64,000 nt of DNA from Pseudomonas shahriarae (lineage in GTDB: Bacteria > Pseudomonadota > Gammaproteobacteria > Pseudomonadales > Pseudomonadaceae): positions 248,001 to 312,000 of the forward strand of contig NZ_CP077085.1 in assembly GCF_014268455.2 (NCBI RefSeq), in the 5' to 3' direction. Position 1 is the stretch's first letter. The number at the start of each line of letters is the position of its first letter. The notes under the pieces are model-generated. The model was not told the DNA's origin. It searched no databases and saw nothing but the letters and a program-made list of their open reading frames with translations. Positions 9,434-18,084 of this stretch are shown in pieces. The position numbers and the translations under genes are program-made.

Positions 9434-11485
9434 GTGAGCGCGAACAACCCTCTTTTGCAGTCCTACGACCTGCCGCCGTTCTCGGCGATCCGTGCCGAGC
9501 ACGTCCAACCGGCCATCGAACAGATCCTGGCCGACAACCGCGTCGCCATCGAAGGCATCCTGCAAAGCCAGGGAAAAAATCCGACCTGGGCTGGCCTGGT
9601 CCTGGCCATGGATGAACTCAACGACCGCCTGGGCGCGGCCTGGAGCCCGGTCAGCCACCTCAATGCCGTGTGCAACAGCGCCGAACTGCGCGAAGCCTAT
9701 GAGGCCTGCCTGCCGGCATTGAGCGCCTATTCCACCGAGATGGGCCAGAACCGCGAGCTGTTCCAGGCCTTCGAAGCCCTGGCCAACAGCCCGGAAGCGG
9801 CCGGTTTCGACGTGGCGCAAAAAACCATTCTGGAGCACGCGCTGCGCGACTTCCGCCTGTCGGGTATCGACCTGCCGCCTGAGCAGCAGAAGCGCTATGC
9901 CGAGGTGCAGAGCAAACTCTCCGAACTGGGCAGCAAGTTCTCCAACCAATTGCTCGACGCCACCCAGGCCTGGACCAAGCACGTCACCGACGAAGCCACC
10001 CTGGCCGGCCTGACCGACTCAGCCAAAGCGCAAATGGCTGCTGCGGCCCAGGCCAAAGGCCTCGACGGCTGGCTGATCAGCCTGGAATTCCCCAGCTACT
10101 ACGCGGTGATGACCTACGCCCACGACCGCGCCCTACGTGAAGAAATCTACGCGGCCTACTGCACCCGCGCGTCGGACCAGGGCCCGAATGCCGGTCAGAA
10201 CGATAACGGCCCGGTGATGGAACAGATCCTCGACCTGCGTCAGGAATTGGCCCAACTGCTTGGCTTCGCCTCTTTCTCCGAACTGAGCCTGGCCACCAAA
10301 ATGGCCGAATCCAGCGACCAGGTACTGAGTTTCCTGCGTGACCTGGCCAAGCGCAGCAAGCCATTTGCCACCCAGGACCTGCAGCAGCTCAAGGCCTACG
10401 CTGCCGAACAAGGCTGCGCCGACCTGCAAAGCTGGGACAGCGGTTTCTACGGTGAAAAACTGCGTGAACAGCGCTACAGCGTGTCCCAGGAAGCCCTGCG
10501 TGCCTACTTCCCGATCGACAAAGTGCTGGGCGGGCTGTTTGCCATCGTCCAGCGCCTGTACGGCATCGAGATCGCCGAGCAAAAAGGCTTCGATACCTGG
10601 CACCCGGATGTCCGCCTGTTCGAAATCAAGGAAAACGGCCAGCACGTCGGCCGCTTCTTCTTCGATCTGTATGCCCGCGCCAACAAGCGTGGCGGTGCCT
10701 GGATGGACGGCGCCCGTGATCGTCGGCGTACCGCCGAGGGTGCGCTGCAAAGCCCGGTGGCCAACCTGGTGTGCAACTTCACCCCGGCCGACAGCGGCAA
10801 GCCTGCCCTGCTGACCCACGATGAAGTCACCACCCTGTTCCACGAATTCGGTCACGGCCTGCACCACCTGCTGACCCGCGTCGAACACGCGGGCGTGTCC
10901 GGTATCAACGGTGTGGCCTGGGATGCGGTGGAGTTGCCGAGCCAGTTTATGGAGAACTGGTGCTGGGAGCCGGAAGGCCTGGCGCTGATTTCCGGTCACT
11001 ATGAAAGTGGCGAAGCATTGCCCCAGGACCTGCTGCAAAAAATGCTCGCGGCGAAGAACTTCCAGTCCGGCCTGATGATGGTGCGCCAACTGGAATTCTC
11101 GCTGTTCGACTTTGAGCTGCACGCTACCCACGGCGATGGCCGCAGCGTGGCGCAGGTGCTCGAAGGCGTGCGCGACGAAGTGTCGGTGATGCGTCCTCCG
11201 GCCTACAACCGCTTCCCCAACAGCTTCGCGCATATCTTCGCCGGCGGTTACGCGGCGGGGTACTACAGCTACAAGTGGGCCGAAGTGTTGTCGGCGGATG
11301 CCTTCTCCAAGTTCGAAGAAGACGGCGTGCTCAATGCCGAGACTGGCCGGGCGTTCCGCGAGGCGATCCTGGCCCGTGGCGGTTCCCAGGCGCCGATGGT
11401 GTTGTTCGTCGACTTCCGCGGACGCGCACCGTCGATTGACGCACTCTTGCGCCACAGCGGCCTGAGTGAGGACGCAGCAGCATGA
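9434..11485 (+). CDS. prlC: Oligopeptidase A
   Basis: This 683-residue cytosolic M3-family zinc metallopeptidase degrades short peptides, including signal-peptide remnants. The zinc site HEFGH is at residues 470-474, and further M3 signatures follow (EFGHGLHHLL, AYNRFPNSFAHIFAGGYAAGYYSY). Start choice: GTG at 9434 with AAGG upstream gives SANNPLLQSYDLPPF, the usual N-terminus; another GTG lies nine bases earlier. The stop overlaps the next gene by four bases (ATGA). Confidence 0.96.
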   Translation: MSANNPLLQSYDLPPFSAIRAEHVQPAIEQILADNRVAIEGILQSQGKNPTWAGLVLAMDELNDRLGAAWSPVSHLNAVCNSAELREAYEACLPALSAYSTEMGQNRELFQAFEALANSPEAAGFDVAQKTILEHALRDFRLSGIDLPPEQQKRYAEVQSKLSELGSKFSNQLLDATQAWTKHVTDEATLAGLTDSAKAQMAAAAQAKGLDGWLISLEFPSYYAVMTYAHDRALREEIYAAYCTRASDQGPNAGQNDNGPVMEQILDLRQELAQLLGFASFSELSLATKMAESSDQVLSFLRDLAKRSKPFATQDLQQLKAYAAEQGCADLQSWDSGFYGEKLREQRYSVSQEALRAYFPIDKVLGGLFAIVQRLYGIEIAEQKGFDTWHPDVRLFEIKENGQHVGRFFFDLYARANKRGGAWMDGARDRRRTAEGALQSPVANLVCNFTPADSGKPALLTHDEVTTLFHEFGHGLHHLLTRVEHAGVSGINGVAWDAVELPSQFMENWCWEPEGLALISGHYESGEALPQDLLQKMLAAKNFQSGLMMVRQLEFSLFDFELHATHGDGRSVAQVLEGVRDEVSVMRPPAYNRFPNSFAHIFAGGYAAGYYSYKWAEVLSADAFSKFEEDGVLNAETGRAFREAILARGGSQAPMVLFVDFRGRAPSIDALLRHSGLSEDAAA

Positions 11486-11757
11486 GTGACGGGCCTGTGA
11501 TCACCAAAAAGCAATTTATCGCCGGGGCCGTGTGCCCGGCGTGCAGCGAGCCGGACAAGTTGAAGATGTGGACCGAAGACAACGTGCCCCATCGCGAATG
11601 CGTGGCCTGCGGCTATACCGACACGCTCAACGACCAGGGTTTGTCGGTGCCCAAGGAATTGGGCACGCGGGTCAATACCTCGGCGTTGAAAGCGCCGGCG
11701 GACCCCAAGGTGCAGGCGGTGCAGTTCTTCCCTAATCCGAAGCTGAAAAAAGACTGA
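11482..11757 (+). CDS. YheV-like zinc-ribbon protein
   Basis: This 91-residue protein has paired cysteines C18-x2-C21 (CPAC) and C40-x2-C43 (CVAC) forming a zinc ribbon, followed by a lysine- and proline-rich tail. It matches the YheV/DUF2387 family, which commonly sits directly after prlC. The ATGA overlap with prlC indicates translational coupling. Function is unknown. Confidence 0.9.
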   Translation: MSDGPVITKKQFIAGAVCPACSEPDKLKMWTEDNVPHRECVACGYTDTLNDQGLSVPKELGTRVNTSALKAPADPKVQAVQFFPNPKLKKD

Positions 11758-11795
11758 CGGGCCTTACTCCGTCCAACCTGTGGGAACAGGCTTGT

Positions 11796-11880
11796 GTAGG
11801 AGCTGGCTTGCCTGCGATAGCATCACCTCGGTGTCACTGATACACCGAGGCGTCTGCATCGCAGGCAAGCCAGCTCCTAC
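11796..11880. repeat. REPIN with inner hairpin
   Basis: A perfect 23-base inverted repeat (arms 11796-11818 and 11858-11880, core GGAGCTGGCTTGCCTGCG) encloses a second perfect hairpin (CCTCGGTGT at 11826-11834, ACACCGAGG at 11842-11850). Half-REP pieces flank it (about 11779-11795 and 11884-11899). The centre is nearly the same as in the element at 29341. Confidence 0.9.
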
Positions 11881-12048
11881 ATGAGCCAGCTCCCACATTT
11901 TTTTGCGCGCATTTCTCGATTTTCCTGGCTGAAACGGTTCTCTCATTCCTTAGCCTGCTATCATTTGTAACCATTGATTACATTCAAAACGACAAGCCGC
12001 TCCATGAAGCGACTGCTCAAACCCGTGACCACATGATGAGGTGCCACC

Positions 12049-12801
12049 ATGTCTGATCAAGATCGAGACAACCCCCGGCGTGACTTTTTGCGCAAATCCT
12101 TGACCTTGATCCCGGTGGTCACGGTTGCCAGCACTGGCCTTGGCGGCTCGATGCTGATGGCCACGCCCGAACCTGCCCAGGCCAGCCCGGCCAGTGCGCC
12201 CGCCAGCGAAAAGGCCTACGAGCCGAGCTACTTCACCGCTGAGGAGTGGGCCTTTATCAACGCCGCCGTCGCGCGTTTGATCCCTGCTGATGCCCAAGGC
12301 CCAGGCGCTTTGGAAGCCGGCGCGCCGGAATATATCGACCGGCAGATGAACACCCCCTACGCCAGTGGCGCCCTGTGGTTTATGCAAGGCCCGTTCAATG
12401 CCGACGCCCCGCCCGAGATGGGCTGGCAGAGCAAACTGGTGCCCAGGGAGATCTATCGCCTGGGTATTGCCGCCACGGATTCCTGGTCGAAAGCGTTCAA
12501 CGGTAAAACATTTGCTGGGCAAGACAGCGCTACCCAGGATGATTTGCTGCGTCGCCTGGAGGCGGGCGGTGCCGAAACCGGCGAGCATTTCGCGGCGGTC
12601 CCGCCGAAGATTTTCTTCAATTTGTTGCTGCAAAACACCAAGGAAGGGTTCTTCTGCGACCCGATCCACGGCGGCAACAAAGGCATGGTCGGCTGGACCA
12701 TGATCGGCTTCCCCGGCGCCCGCGCCGATTTCATGGATTGGGTTGAACGCAACGAGCAATACCCCTTCCCGGCTGTTTCCATCCGCGGCGAGAGGGCATA
12801 A
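12049..12801 (+). CDS. Gluconate 2-dehydrogenase subunit 3 (Tat-exported)
   Basis: This 250-residue small subunit has a twin-arginine signal (R10-R11-D-F-L-R-K, then a hydrophobic stretch ending near residue 43). The mature domain contains FTAEEWAFINAAVARLIP and REIYRLGI segments typical of the gluconate 2-dehydrogenase subunit 3 family. It pairs with the GMC subunit and likely carries the folded FAD subunit through Tat. It is the first gene of a three-gene operon; the GMC gene starts three bases after its stop. Confidence 0.92.
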   Translation: MSDQDRDNPRRDFLRKSLTLIPVVTVASTGLGGSMLMATPEPAQASPASAPASEKAYEPSYFTAEEWAFINAAVARLIPADAQGPGALEAGAPEYIDRQMNTPYASGALWFMQGPFNADAPPEMGWQSKLVPREIYRLGIAATDSWSKAFNGKTFAGQDSATQDDLLRRLEAGGAETGEHFAAVPPKIFFNLLLQNTKEGFFCDPIHGGNKGMVGWTMIGFPGARADFMDWVERNEQYPFPAVSIRGERA

Positions 12802-12803
12802 AC

Positions 12804-14588
12804 GTGGCGACCATCATGAAGAAAGTGGATGCGGTTATCGTCGGCTTCGGCTGGACAGGCGCGATCATGGCCAAGGAACTGACCGAAGCCGGCTTGCACG
12901 TGGTAGCGCTGGAGCGCGGCCCGATGCAGGACACCTACCCGGACGGTAATTACCCACAGGTGATCGACGAACTGACCTACAGCGTGCGCAAAAAGCTGTT
13001 CCAGGACATCTCCAAGGAAACCGTGACCATTCGCCATAGCGTGAATGACATTGCCCTGCCCAACCGTCAGTTGGGCGCCTTCCTGCCGGGTAACGGCGTA
13101 GGCGGCGCGGGCCTGCACTGGTCGGGTGTGCATTTCCGGGTGGACCCCATCGAATTGCGCATGCGCAGCCACTACGAAGAGCGCTACGGCAAAAATTTCA
13201 TCCCCAAGGACATGACCATCCAGGACTTCGGCGTCAGCTACGAAGAGCTGGAACCGTTCTTTGACTACGCCGAAAAAGTCTTCGGCACCTCCGGCCAGGC
13301 CTGGACCGTCAAAGGCCAACTGGTGGGTGAAGGCAAGGGCGGCAACCCTTATGCGCCGGATCGCTCCAGCCATTTCCCACTGGAGTCGCAGAAAAACACC
13401 TACTCGGCGCAGCTGTTCCAGAAAGCTGCCGCCGATGTGGGCTATAAGCCCTACAACCTACCTTCGGCCAATACCTCGGGGCCCTACACCAACCCCTATG
13501 GCGCGCAGATGGGGCCGTGCAACTTCTGTGGTTTTTGCAGCGGGTATGTCTGCTACATGTACTCCAAGGCATCGCCCAACGTGAACATCCTGCCGGCCCT
13601 GCGCCAGGTGCCGAACTTTGAGCTGCGGCCAAATTCCCACGTGCTCAAGGTCAATCTCGACAGCACCAAGCGCAAAGCCACTGGCGTGACCTATATCGAC
13701 GCCCAGGGCCGGGAGATCGAGCAACCGGCGGACCTGGTGATTCTTGGCGCCTTCCAGTTCCATAACGTGCGCCTGATGCTGCTCTCGGGCATCGGCAAGC
13801 CCTACGACCCGATCACGGGCGAAGGGGTGGTGGGCAAGAACTTCGCCTACCAGAACATGGCCACCATCAAGGCCTACTTCGACAAAGACGTGCATACCAA
13901 CAACTTCATCGGCGCTGGCGGCAATGGCGTGGCGGTGGACGATTTCAACGCCGATAACTTCGACCATGGTCCCCATGGCTTTGTCGGCGGCTCGCCGATG
14001 TGGGTCAACCAGGCGGGCAGCCGGCCGATTGCCGGCACCTCCAACCCGCCGGGCACGCCGGCCTGGGGCAGTGCGTGGAAGCGCGCCACCGCCGATTACT
14101 ACACCCACCAGGTGTCGATGGACGCCCACGGCGCCCATCAATCCTACCGGGGCAACTACCTCGATCTGGACCCGGTTTACCGTGATGCCTACGGCCTGCC
14201 GCTGCTGCGCATGACCTTCGACTGGCAGGAAAATGACATCAAGATGAACCGCTTCATGGTCGAAAAAATGGGCAAGATCGCCGAAGCGATGAACCCCAAG
14301 GCGATTGCCGTGCTCGGCAAGAAGGTCGGCGATCACTTCAACACCGCGTCCTACCAGACCACCCACCTCAACGGTGGCGCGATCATGGGGACCGACCCGA
14401 AGACCAGCGCGTTGAACCGCTACCTGCAGTGCTGGGATGTGCACAACGTGTTTGTCCCAGGTGCATCTGCTTTCCCACAAGGCCTGGGCTACAACCCTAC
14501 GGGCCTGGTGGCGGCGCTGACCTATTGGTCGGCCCGGGCGATTCGCGAGCAGTACCTGAAAAACCCCGGCCCGCTGGTTCAGGCATAA
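12804..14588 (+). CDS. Gluconate 2-dehydrogenase FAD (GMC) subunit
   Basis: This 594-residue GMC-family flavoprotein oxidises D-gluconate to 2-ketogluconate in the periplasm. The FAD dinucleotide fold G14-F-G16-W-T-G19 and the C-terminal GMC block (TTHLNGGAIMGTD, FPQGLGYNPTGLV) are present. A four-cysteine cluster C239-x2-C242-x2-C245-x4-C250 may bind an iron-sulfur cluster, as in related FAD dehydrogenases. It starts at GTG 12804 behind AGAGGG; an ATG at 12816 is the alternative. It has no signal peptide, so it probably leaves the cell with the Tat subunit. Sorbitol or 2-ketogluconate as substrate cannot be excluded. Confidence 0.9.
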   Translation: MATIMKKVDAVIVGFGWTGAIMAKELTEAGLHVVALERGPMQDTYPDGNYPQVIDELTYSVRKKLFQDISKETVTIRHSVNDIALPNRQLGAFLPGNGVGGAGLHWSGVHFRVDPIELRMRSHYEERYGKNFIPKDMTIQDFGVSYEELEPFFDYAEKVFGTSGQAWTVKGQLVGEGKGGNPYAPDRSSHFPLESQKNTYSAQLFQKAAADVGYKPYNLPSANTSGPYTNPYGAQMGPCNFCGFCSGYVCYMYSKASPNVNILPALRQVPNFELRPNSHVLKVNLDSTKRKATGVTYIDAQGREIEQPADLVILGAFQFHNVRLMLLSGIGKPYDPITGEGVVGKNFAYQNMATIKAYFDKDVHTNNFIGAGGNGVAVDDFNADNFDHGPHGFVGGSPMWVNQAGSRPIAGTSNPPGTPAWGSAWKRATADYYTHQVSMDAHGAHQSYRGNYLDLDPVYRDAYGLPLLRMTFDWQENDIKMNRFMVEKMGKIAEAMNPKAIAVLGKKVGDHFNTASYQTTHLNGGAIMGTDPKTSALNRYLQCWDVHNVFVPGASAFPQGLGYNPTGLVAALTYWSARAIREQYLKNPGPLVQA

Positions 14589-14600
14589 GGAGCGACGACC

Positions 14601-15896
14601 ATGAAAGCATTTGTTATCGCGACCCTGGCCCTGTTCAGCAGTTGCTCGGTGAGCGCGGCTGAAACTGATCTGATCAAACAAGGCGAATACCTGGCCCGCG
14701 CCGGTGACTGCGTGGCCTGCCACACCGCCAAGGGCGGCAAGCCGTTTGCCGGTGGCCTGCCGATGGAAACCCCGATCGGCGTGATCTACTCCACCAACAT
14801 CACCCCGGACAAAACCGGCCTGGGGGACTACAGCTTTGAAGACTTCGACAAGGCCGTGCGCCATGGCGTCGCCAAAAGCGGTAGTACCCTTTACCCGGCG
14901 ATGCCCTACCCGTCTTACGCTCGCGTCAGCGAAACCGATATGCAGGCGCTGTATGCGTACTTCATGAAAGGGGTGGAGCCGGTCGCCCAGCCGAACCAGG
15001 ACAGCGACATTCCCTGGCCCTTGAGCATGCGCTGGCCCCTGGCCGCGTGGCGCTGGATGTTCGCGCCCGAGGTGGCGGACTACCAGGCCCCGGCCGATGC
15101 CGACCCGGTAATCAGCCGTGGCGCCTACCTGGTGGAAGGTCTCGGCCACTGTGGCGCCTGCCACACCCCGCGCGCTCTGACCATGCAGGAAAAGGCCCTG
15201 AGCGCGTCTGAAGGTTCTGCGTTCCTGTCGGGCAGTGCGCCGCTGGAAGGCTGGATCGCCAAAAGCCTGCGCGGTGACCACAAGGATGGCCTGGGCAGTT
15301 GGAGCGAAGAACAGCTGGTGCAGTTTCTCAAGACCGGCCGCAGTGATCGCAGTGCGGTGTTTGGCGGCATGAGCGACGTTGTAGTCCACAGCATGCAGTA
15401 CATGTCTGAAGACGACCTGACCGCTATCGCCCGTTACCTCAAGAGCCTGCCGGCAGTCGACCCCAAGGATCAGCCGCACCAATACGACAAGCAGGTGGCC
15501 GAGGCGCTGTGGAAGGGCGATGACAGCCAGCCGGGCGCGGCGGTGTACATCGACAACTGCGCGGCCTGCCATCGTACCGATGGTCATGGCTATACCCGGG
15601 TGTTCCCGGCGCTGGCGGGCAATCCGGTGTTGCAGACGGCGGATGCCACATCGTTGATCAACATTGTGTTGAATGGCGGAACCCTGCCGGCCACTCACGC
15701 CGCGCCTTCCACCTTCACCATGCCAGCCTTTGCCTGGCGTCTGTCGGATCAGGAAGTGGCGGATGTGGTGAGTTTTATCCGTGGCAGCTGGGGTAACCAG
15801 GGGGCGCCGGTGAAGGCTGGCGACGTGGCCGACCTGCGCAAAAGCGATAAACACACCACCTCGGGCGACGATCTGGGGCAAGTGACGAGTCACTGA
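14601..15896 (+). CDS. Gluconate 2-dehydrogenase triheme cytochrome c subunit
   Basis: This 431-residue secreted cytochrome has three c-heme sites: CVACH at 37-41, CGACH at 184-188 and CAACH at 320-324. A signal peptide covers about residues 1-20. It passes electrons from the GMC subunit to ubiquinone in the inner membrane. AAGGAG precedes the ATG by nine bases, and the gene is 12 bases behind the FAD subunit, forming the standard three-gene operon. I see no clear C-terminal transmembrane anchor. Confidence 0.93.
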   Translation: MKAFVIATLALFSSCSVSAAETDLIKQGEYLARAGDCVACHTAKGGKPFAGGLPMETPIGVIYSTNITPDKTGLGDYSFEDFDKAVRHGVAKSGSTLYPAMPYPSYARVSETDMQALYAYFMKGVEPVAQPNQDSDIPWPLSMRWPLAAWRWMFAPEVADYQAPADADPVISRGAYLVEGLGHCGACHTPRALTMQEKALSASEGSAFLSGSAPLEGWIAKSLRGDHKDGLGSWSEEQLVQFLKTGRSDRSAVFGGMSDVVVHSMQYMSEDDLTAIARYLKSLPAVDPKDQPHQYDKQVAEALWKGDDSQPGAAVYIDNCAACHRTDGHGYTRVFPALAGNPVLQTADATSLINIVLNGGTLPATHAAPSTFTMPAFAWRLSDQEVADVVSFIRGSWGNQGAPVKAGDVADLRKSDKHTTSGDDLGQVTSH

Positions 15897-15935
15897 TTCA
15901 GCCTTTGCCGCCCAACGGCACTGGTCAGAGACGCT

Positions 15936-15973
15936 GCGCCTCGATACTGTATATAAAAACAGTATCGAGGCGC
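15936..15973. promoter_or_regulatory. LexA (SOS) box inside a 38-base palindrome
   Basis: The LexA box TACTGTATATAAAAACAGTA at 15945-15964 matches the SOS consensus. The symmetry extends beyond it: arms 15936-15950 and 15959-15973 are perfectly complementary over 15 bases. The right arm contains the GAGG ribosome binding site of the gene starting at 15978. LexA here should block transcription. A transcript starting upstream would fold the site into a hairpin. Confidence 0.92.
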
Positions 15974-15977
15974 TTGT

Positions 15978-17036
15978 ATGTCCACTCCTCTGCCGCCGCG
16001 CGGGCGAGGCACCGCCACCAACCTGCACAATCGCTTTGCGCCCACGGTCAGTGTGGCCGAGGACGACGGTTGGTATCAGGAAGTACCGCCGACCCAGGGC
16101 ACCGAAGTGCGCATCGAGACGGCGAAGACCATCATCACCCGCAACACCTCGCCGGACCTGCCGTTCGACCGCTCCATCAACCCTTACAGGGGGTGTGAGC
16201 ACGGTTGTATCTATTGTTATGCGCGGCCCAGCCATGCCTATTGGGACATGTCCCCGGGCCTGGACTTTGAAACCAAGCTGATCGCCAAGAGCAACGCCGC
16301 CCAGGTGCTGGAGCAACAATTGTCCAAGCCCGGCTATGTGTGCGCGCCGATCAATTTGGGCTCCAATACGGACCCGTATCAACCGATCGAACGTGAATAC
16401 CAGATCACCCGGCAAACCCTGGAGGTGCTGCTGCGCTATCGCCACCCGGTGACTATCGTGACCAAGGGGTCGTTGATCCTGCGTGACCTTGACCTGCTCA
16501 CGGAGCTGGCCCGCCAGCGGCTGGTGGCGGTGATGATCAGCCTCACCAGCCTGGACGATGAACTCAAGCGCATCCTCGAGCCCCGCGCGGCGGCGCCCAA
16601 GGCGCGGCTGCGGGCGATCCGGGTAATGCGCGAGGCGGGTATCCCGGTGGGTGTGCTGTGTTCGCCAATGATTCCGATGATCAACGACAGTGAACTGGAA
16701 AGCCTGCTGGCCGAAGCCCATGCCGCCGGGGCGCAGAGTGCGGCCTATATGATGCTGCGCCTGCCCCTTGAAGTAGCGCCGCTGTTCGAGGAATGGCTGG
16801 CGGCCCATTATCCGCAGCGAGCGGCCCATGTGATGAGCCTGGTCCGCCAGGTACGTGGCGGGGAAGTCTATGACAGCCGCTTCGGTGTGCGCATGCGCGG
16901 TGAGGGGCCGTTTGCCGATTTGCTGGCGCAACGATTTGCCAAGGCGATCAAGCGCTTGGGGCTCAATCGTCGGGAAGGGTTCAATCTTGATTGCAGTGCA
17001 TTCTGTCCGCCCGGCAGGCAGCTGGCTTTGTTGTAG
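15978..17036 (+). CDS. PA0069-family radical SAM protein, SOS-regulated
   Basis: This 352-residue radical SAM protein has the 4Fe-4S/SAM motif C73-x3-C77-x2-C80 (RGCEHGCIYCY). Next come the spore-photoproduct-lyase-like segments LGSNTDPYQPIEREYQITR and a barrel with VTIVTKGSLILRDLDLL and GIPVGVLCSPMIPMIND. It resembles SplB-like Rv2578c/PA0069 proteins. The DNA-damage context and LexA box suggest a role in repair, but the reaction is unknown. The ATG lies five bases after the LexA palindrome. Confidence 0.92.
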   Translation: MSTPLPPRGRGTATNLHNRFAPTVSVAEDDGWYQEVPPTQGTEVRIETAKTIITRNTSPDLPFDRSINPYRGCEHGCIYCYARPSHAYWDMSPGLDFETKLIAKSNAAQVLEQQLSKPGYVCAPINLGSNTDPYQPIEREYQITRQTLEVLLRYRHPVTIVTKGSLILRDLDLLTELARQRLVAVMISLTSLDDELKRILEPRAAAPKARLRAIRVMREAGIPVGVLCSPMIPMINDSELESLLAEAHAAGAQSAAYMMLRLPLEVAPLFEEWLAAHYPQRAAHVMSLVRQVRGGEVYDSRFGVRMRGEGPFADLLAQRFAKAIKRLGLNRREGFNLDCSAFCPPGRQLALL

Positions 17037-17267
17037 ACTGATACAAAAGCGCGTGTTGCCCGGCCAGGGTGGTCGCGTTTTGATATCACTGAAACCCGCG
17101 AGATAGAGCGGTTGATTCAGTTTGAGTTAAGTTTCGGCAGGTACCTTGTTCATCAAGTGACTGGTGGGTCGGCGGCACTGGCTGGGTGGTTTCCATGTGT
17201 TGTTTCCCGGTGATCGCGCGTCGACCTGAACTAGAAGACTCTCCTGCCCCAACCACGAGGATGAATC

Positions 17268-17999
17268 ATGAGTGACAAGGATAAACAGCCGTTGGCTGCG
17301 TCGGCTTCAGCCCCTCACGAGGCGGAGTCCGCCGATGCAGCGCTGCAGCACATTGTTGATGGTTTTTTGCATTTCCATAATGAGGTCTTCCCCCAGCAGG
17401 AAGAGCTCTTCAAGAAGCTCGCCACGGCCCAGAGCCCACGGGCGATGTTTATCACCTGTGCCGACTCGCGCATTGTTCCGGAACTGATCACCCAGAGCTC
17501 CCCGGGCGATCTGTTCGTGACCCGTAACGTAGGTAACGTCGTGCCGCCCTATGGGCAGATGAACGGCGGTGTGTCCACGGCCATCGAGTACGCGGTGCTG
17601 GCGCTTGGCGTGCAGCACATTATTGTCTGCGGCCACTCCGATTGTGGCGCCATGCGGGCAGTGCTCAACCCCCAGAGCCTGGAAAAAATGCCCACGGTCA
17701 AAGCCTGGCTGCGCCACGCCGAGGTCGCCAAGACCATGGTCCAGGACAACTGTGATTGCGCCAACGAAGGCGAAAGCATGCAGGTGCTGACCGAAGAAAA
17801 CGTCATCGCCCAGTTGCAACACTTGCGCACCCACCCCTCCGTGGCTTCGCGCATGGCCAACGGTCATTTGTTTATCCATGGCTGGATCTACAACATCGAG
17901 ACCAGTGAAATCAAAGCCTACGACGCGGATCAGGCCACATTCCGGCCGTTGAGCGGTTCCGGACCGATCCCTTCGGCGACGCCCAAAGCGCGCTTCTAA
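17268..17999 (+). CDS. Beta-class carbonic anhydrase
   Basis: This 243-residue enzyme interconverts CO2 and bicarbonate. Zinc ligands are Cys64 (C-A-D66-S-R68 motif), His123 and Cys126 (CGHSDCGAMR), with the Asp-Arg dyad intact. The N-terminal 20 or so residues are a low-complexity extension. It has no signal peptide, so it is cytosolic. It is followed 85 bases later by a SulP transporter, a pairing that suggests joint handling of bicarbonate. The start follows CACGAGG. Confidence 0.95.
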   Translation: MSDKDKQPLAASASAPHEAESADAALQHIVDGFLHFHNEVFPQQEELFKKLATAQSPRAMFITCADSRIVPELITQSSPGDLFVTRNVGNVVPPYGQMNGGVSTAIEYAVLALGVQHIIVCGHSDCGAMRAVLNPQSLEKMPTVKAWLRHAEVAKTMVQDNCDCANEGESMQVLTEENVIAQLQHLRTHPSVASRMANGHLFIHGWIYNIETSEIKAYDADQATFRPLSGSGPIPSATPKARF

Positions 18000-18084
18000 A
18001 ACAATCCCCTGCCGGGTAATGCGATGGCTGCCATGGATGCAGCCAGGCCTTGCCACGCCCGGCGAATGCCTCGGGAGAGTCATC

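Noticed and set aside
10133..11455. A 440-codon minus-strand frame inside prlC
   Set aside because: Antisense shadow of prlC with the same biased composition.
13458..16931. A 1157-codon open frame on the minus strand across the gluconate dehydrogenase genes
   Set aside because: It is the antisense shadow of three well-supported genes in high-GC DNA; its translation is His/Arg/Gln-rich with no family features.
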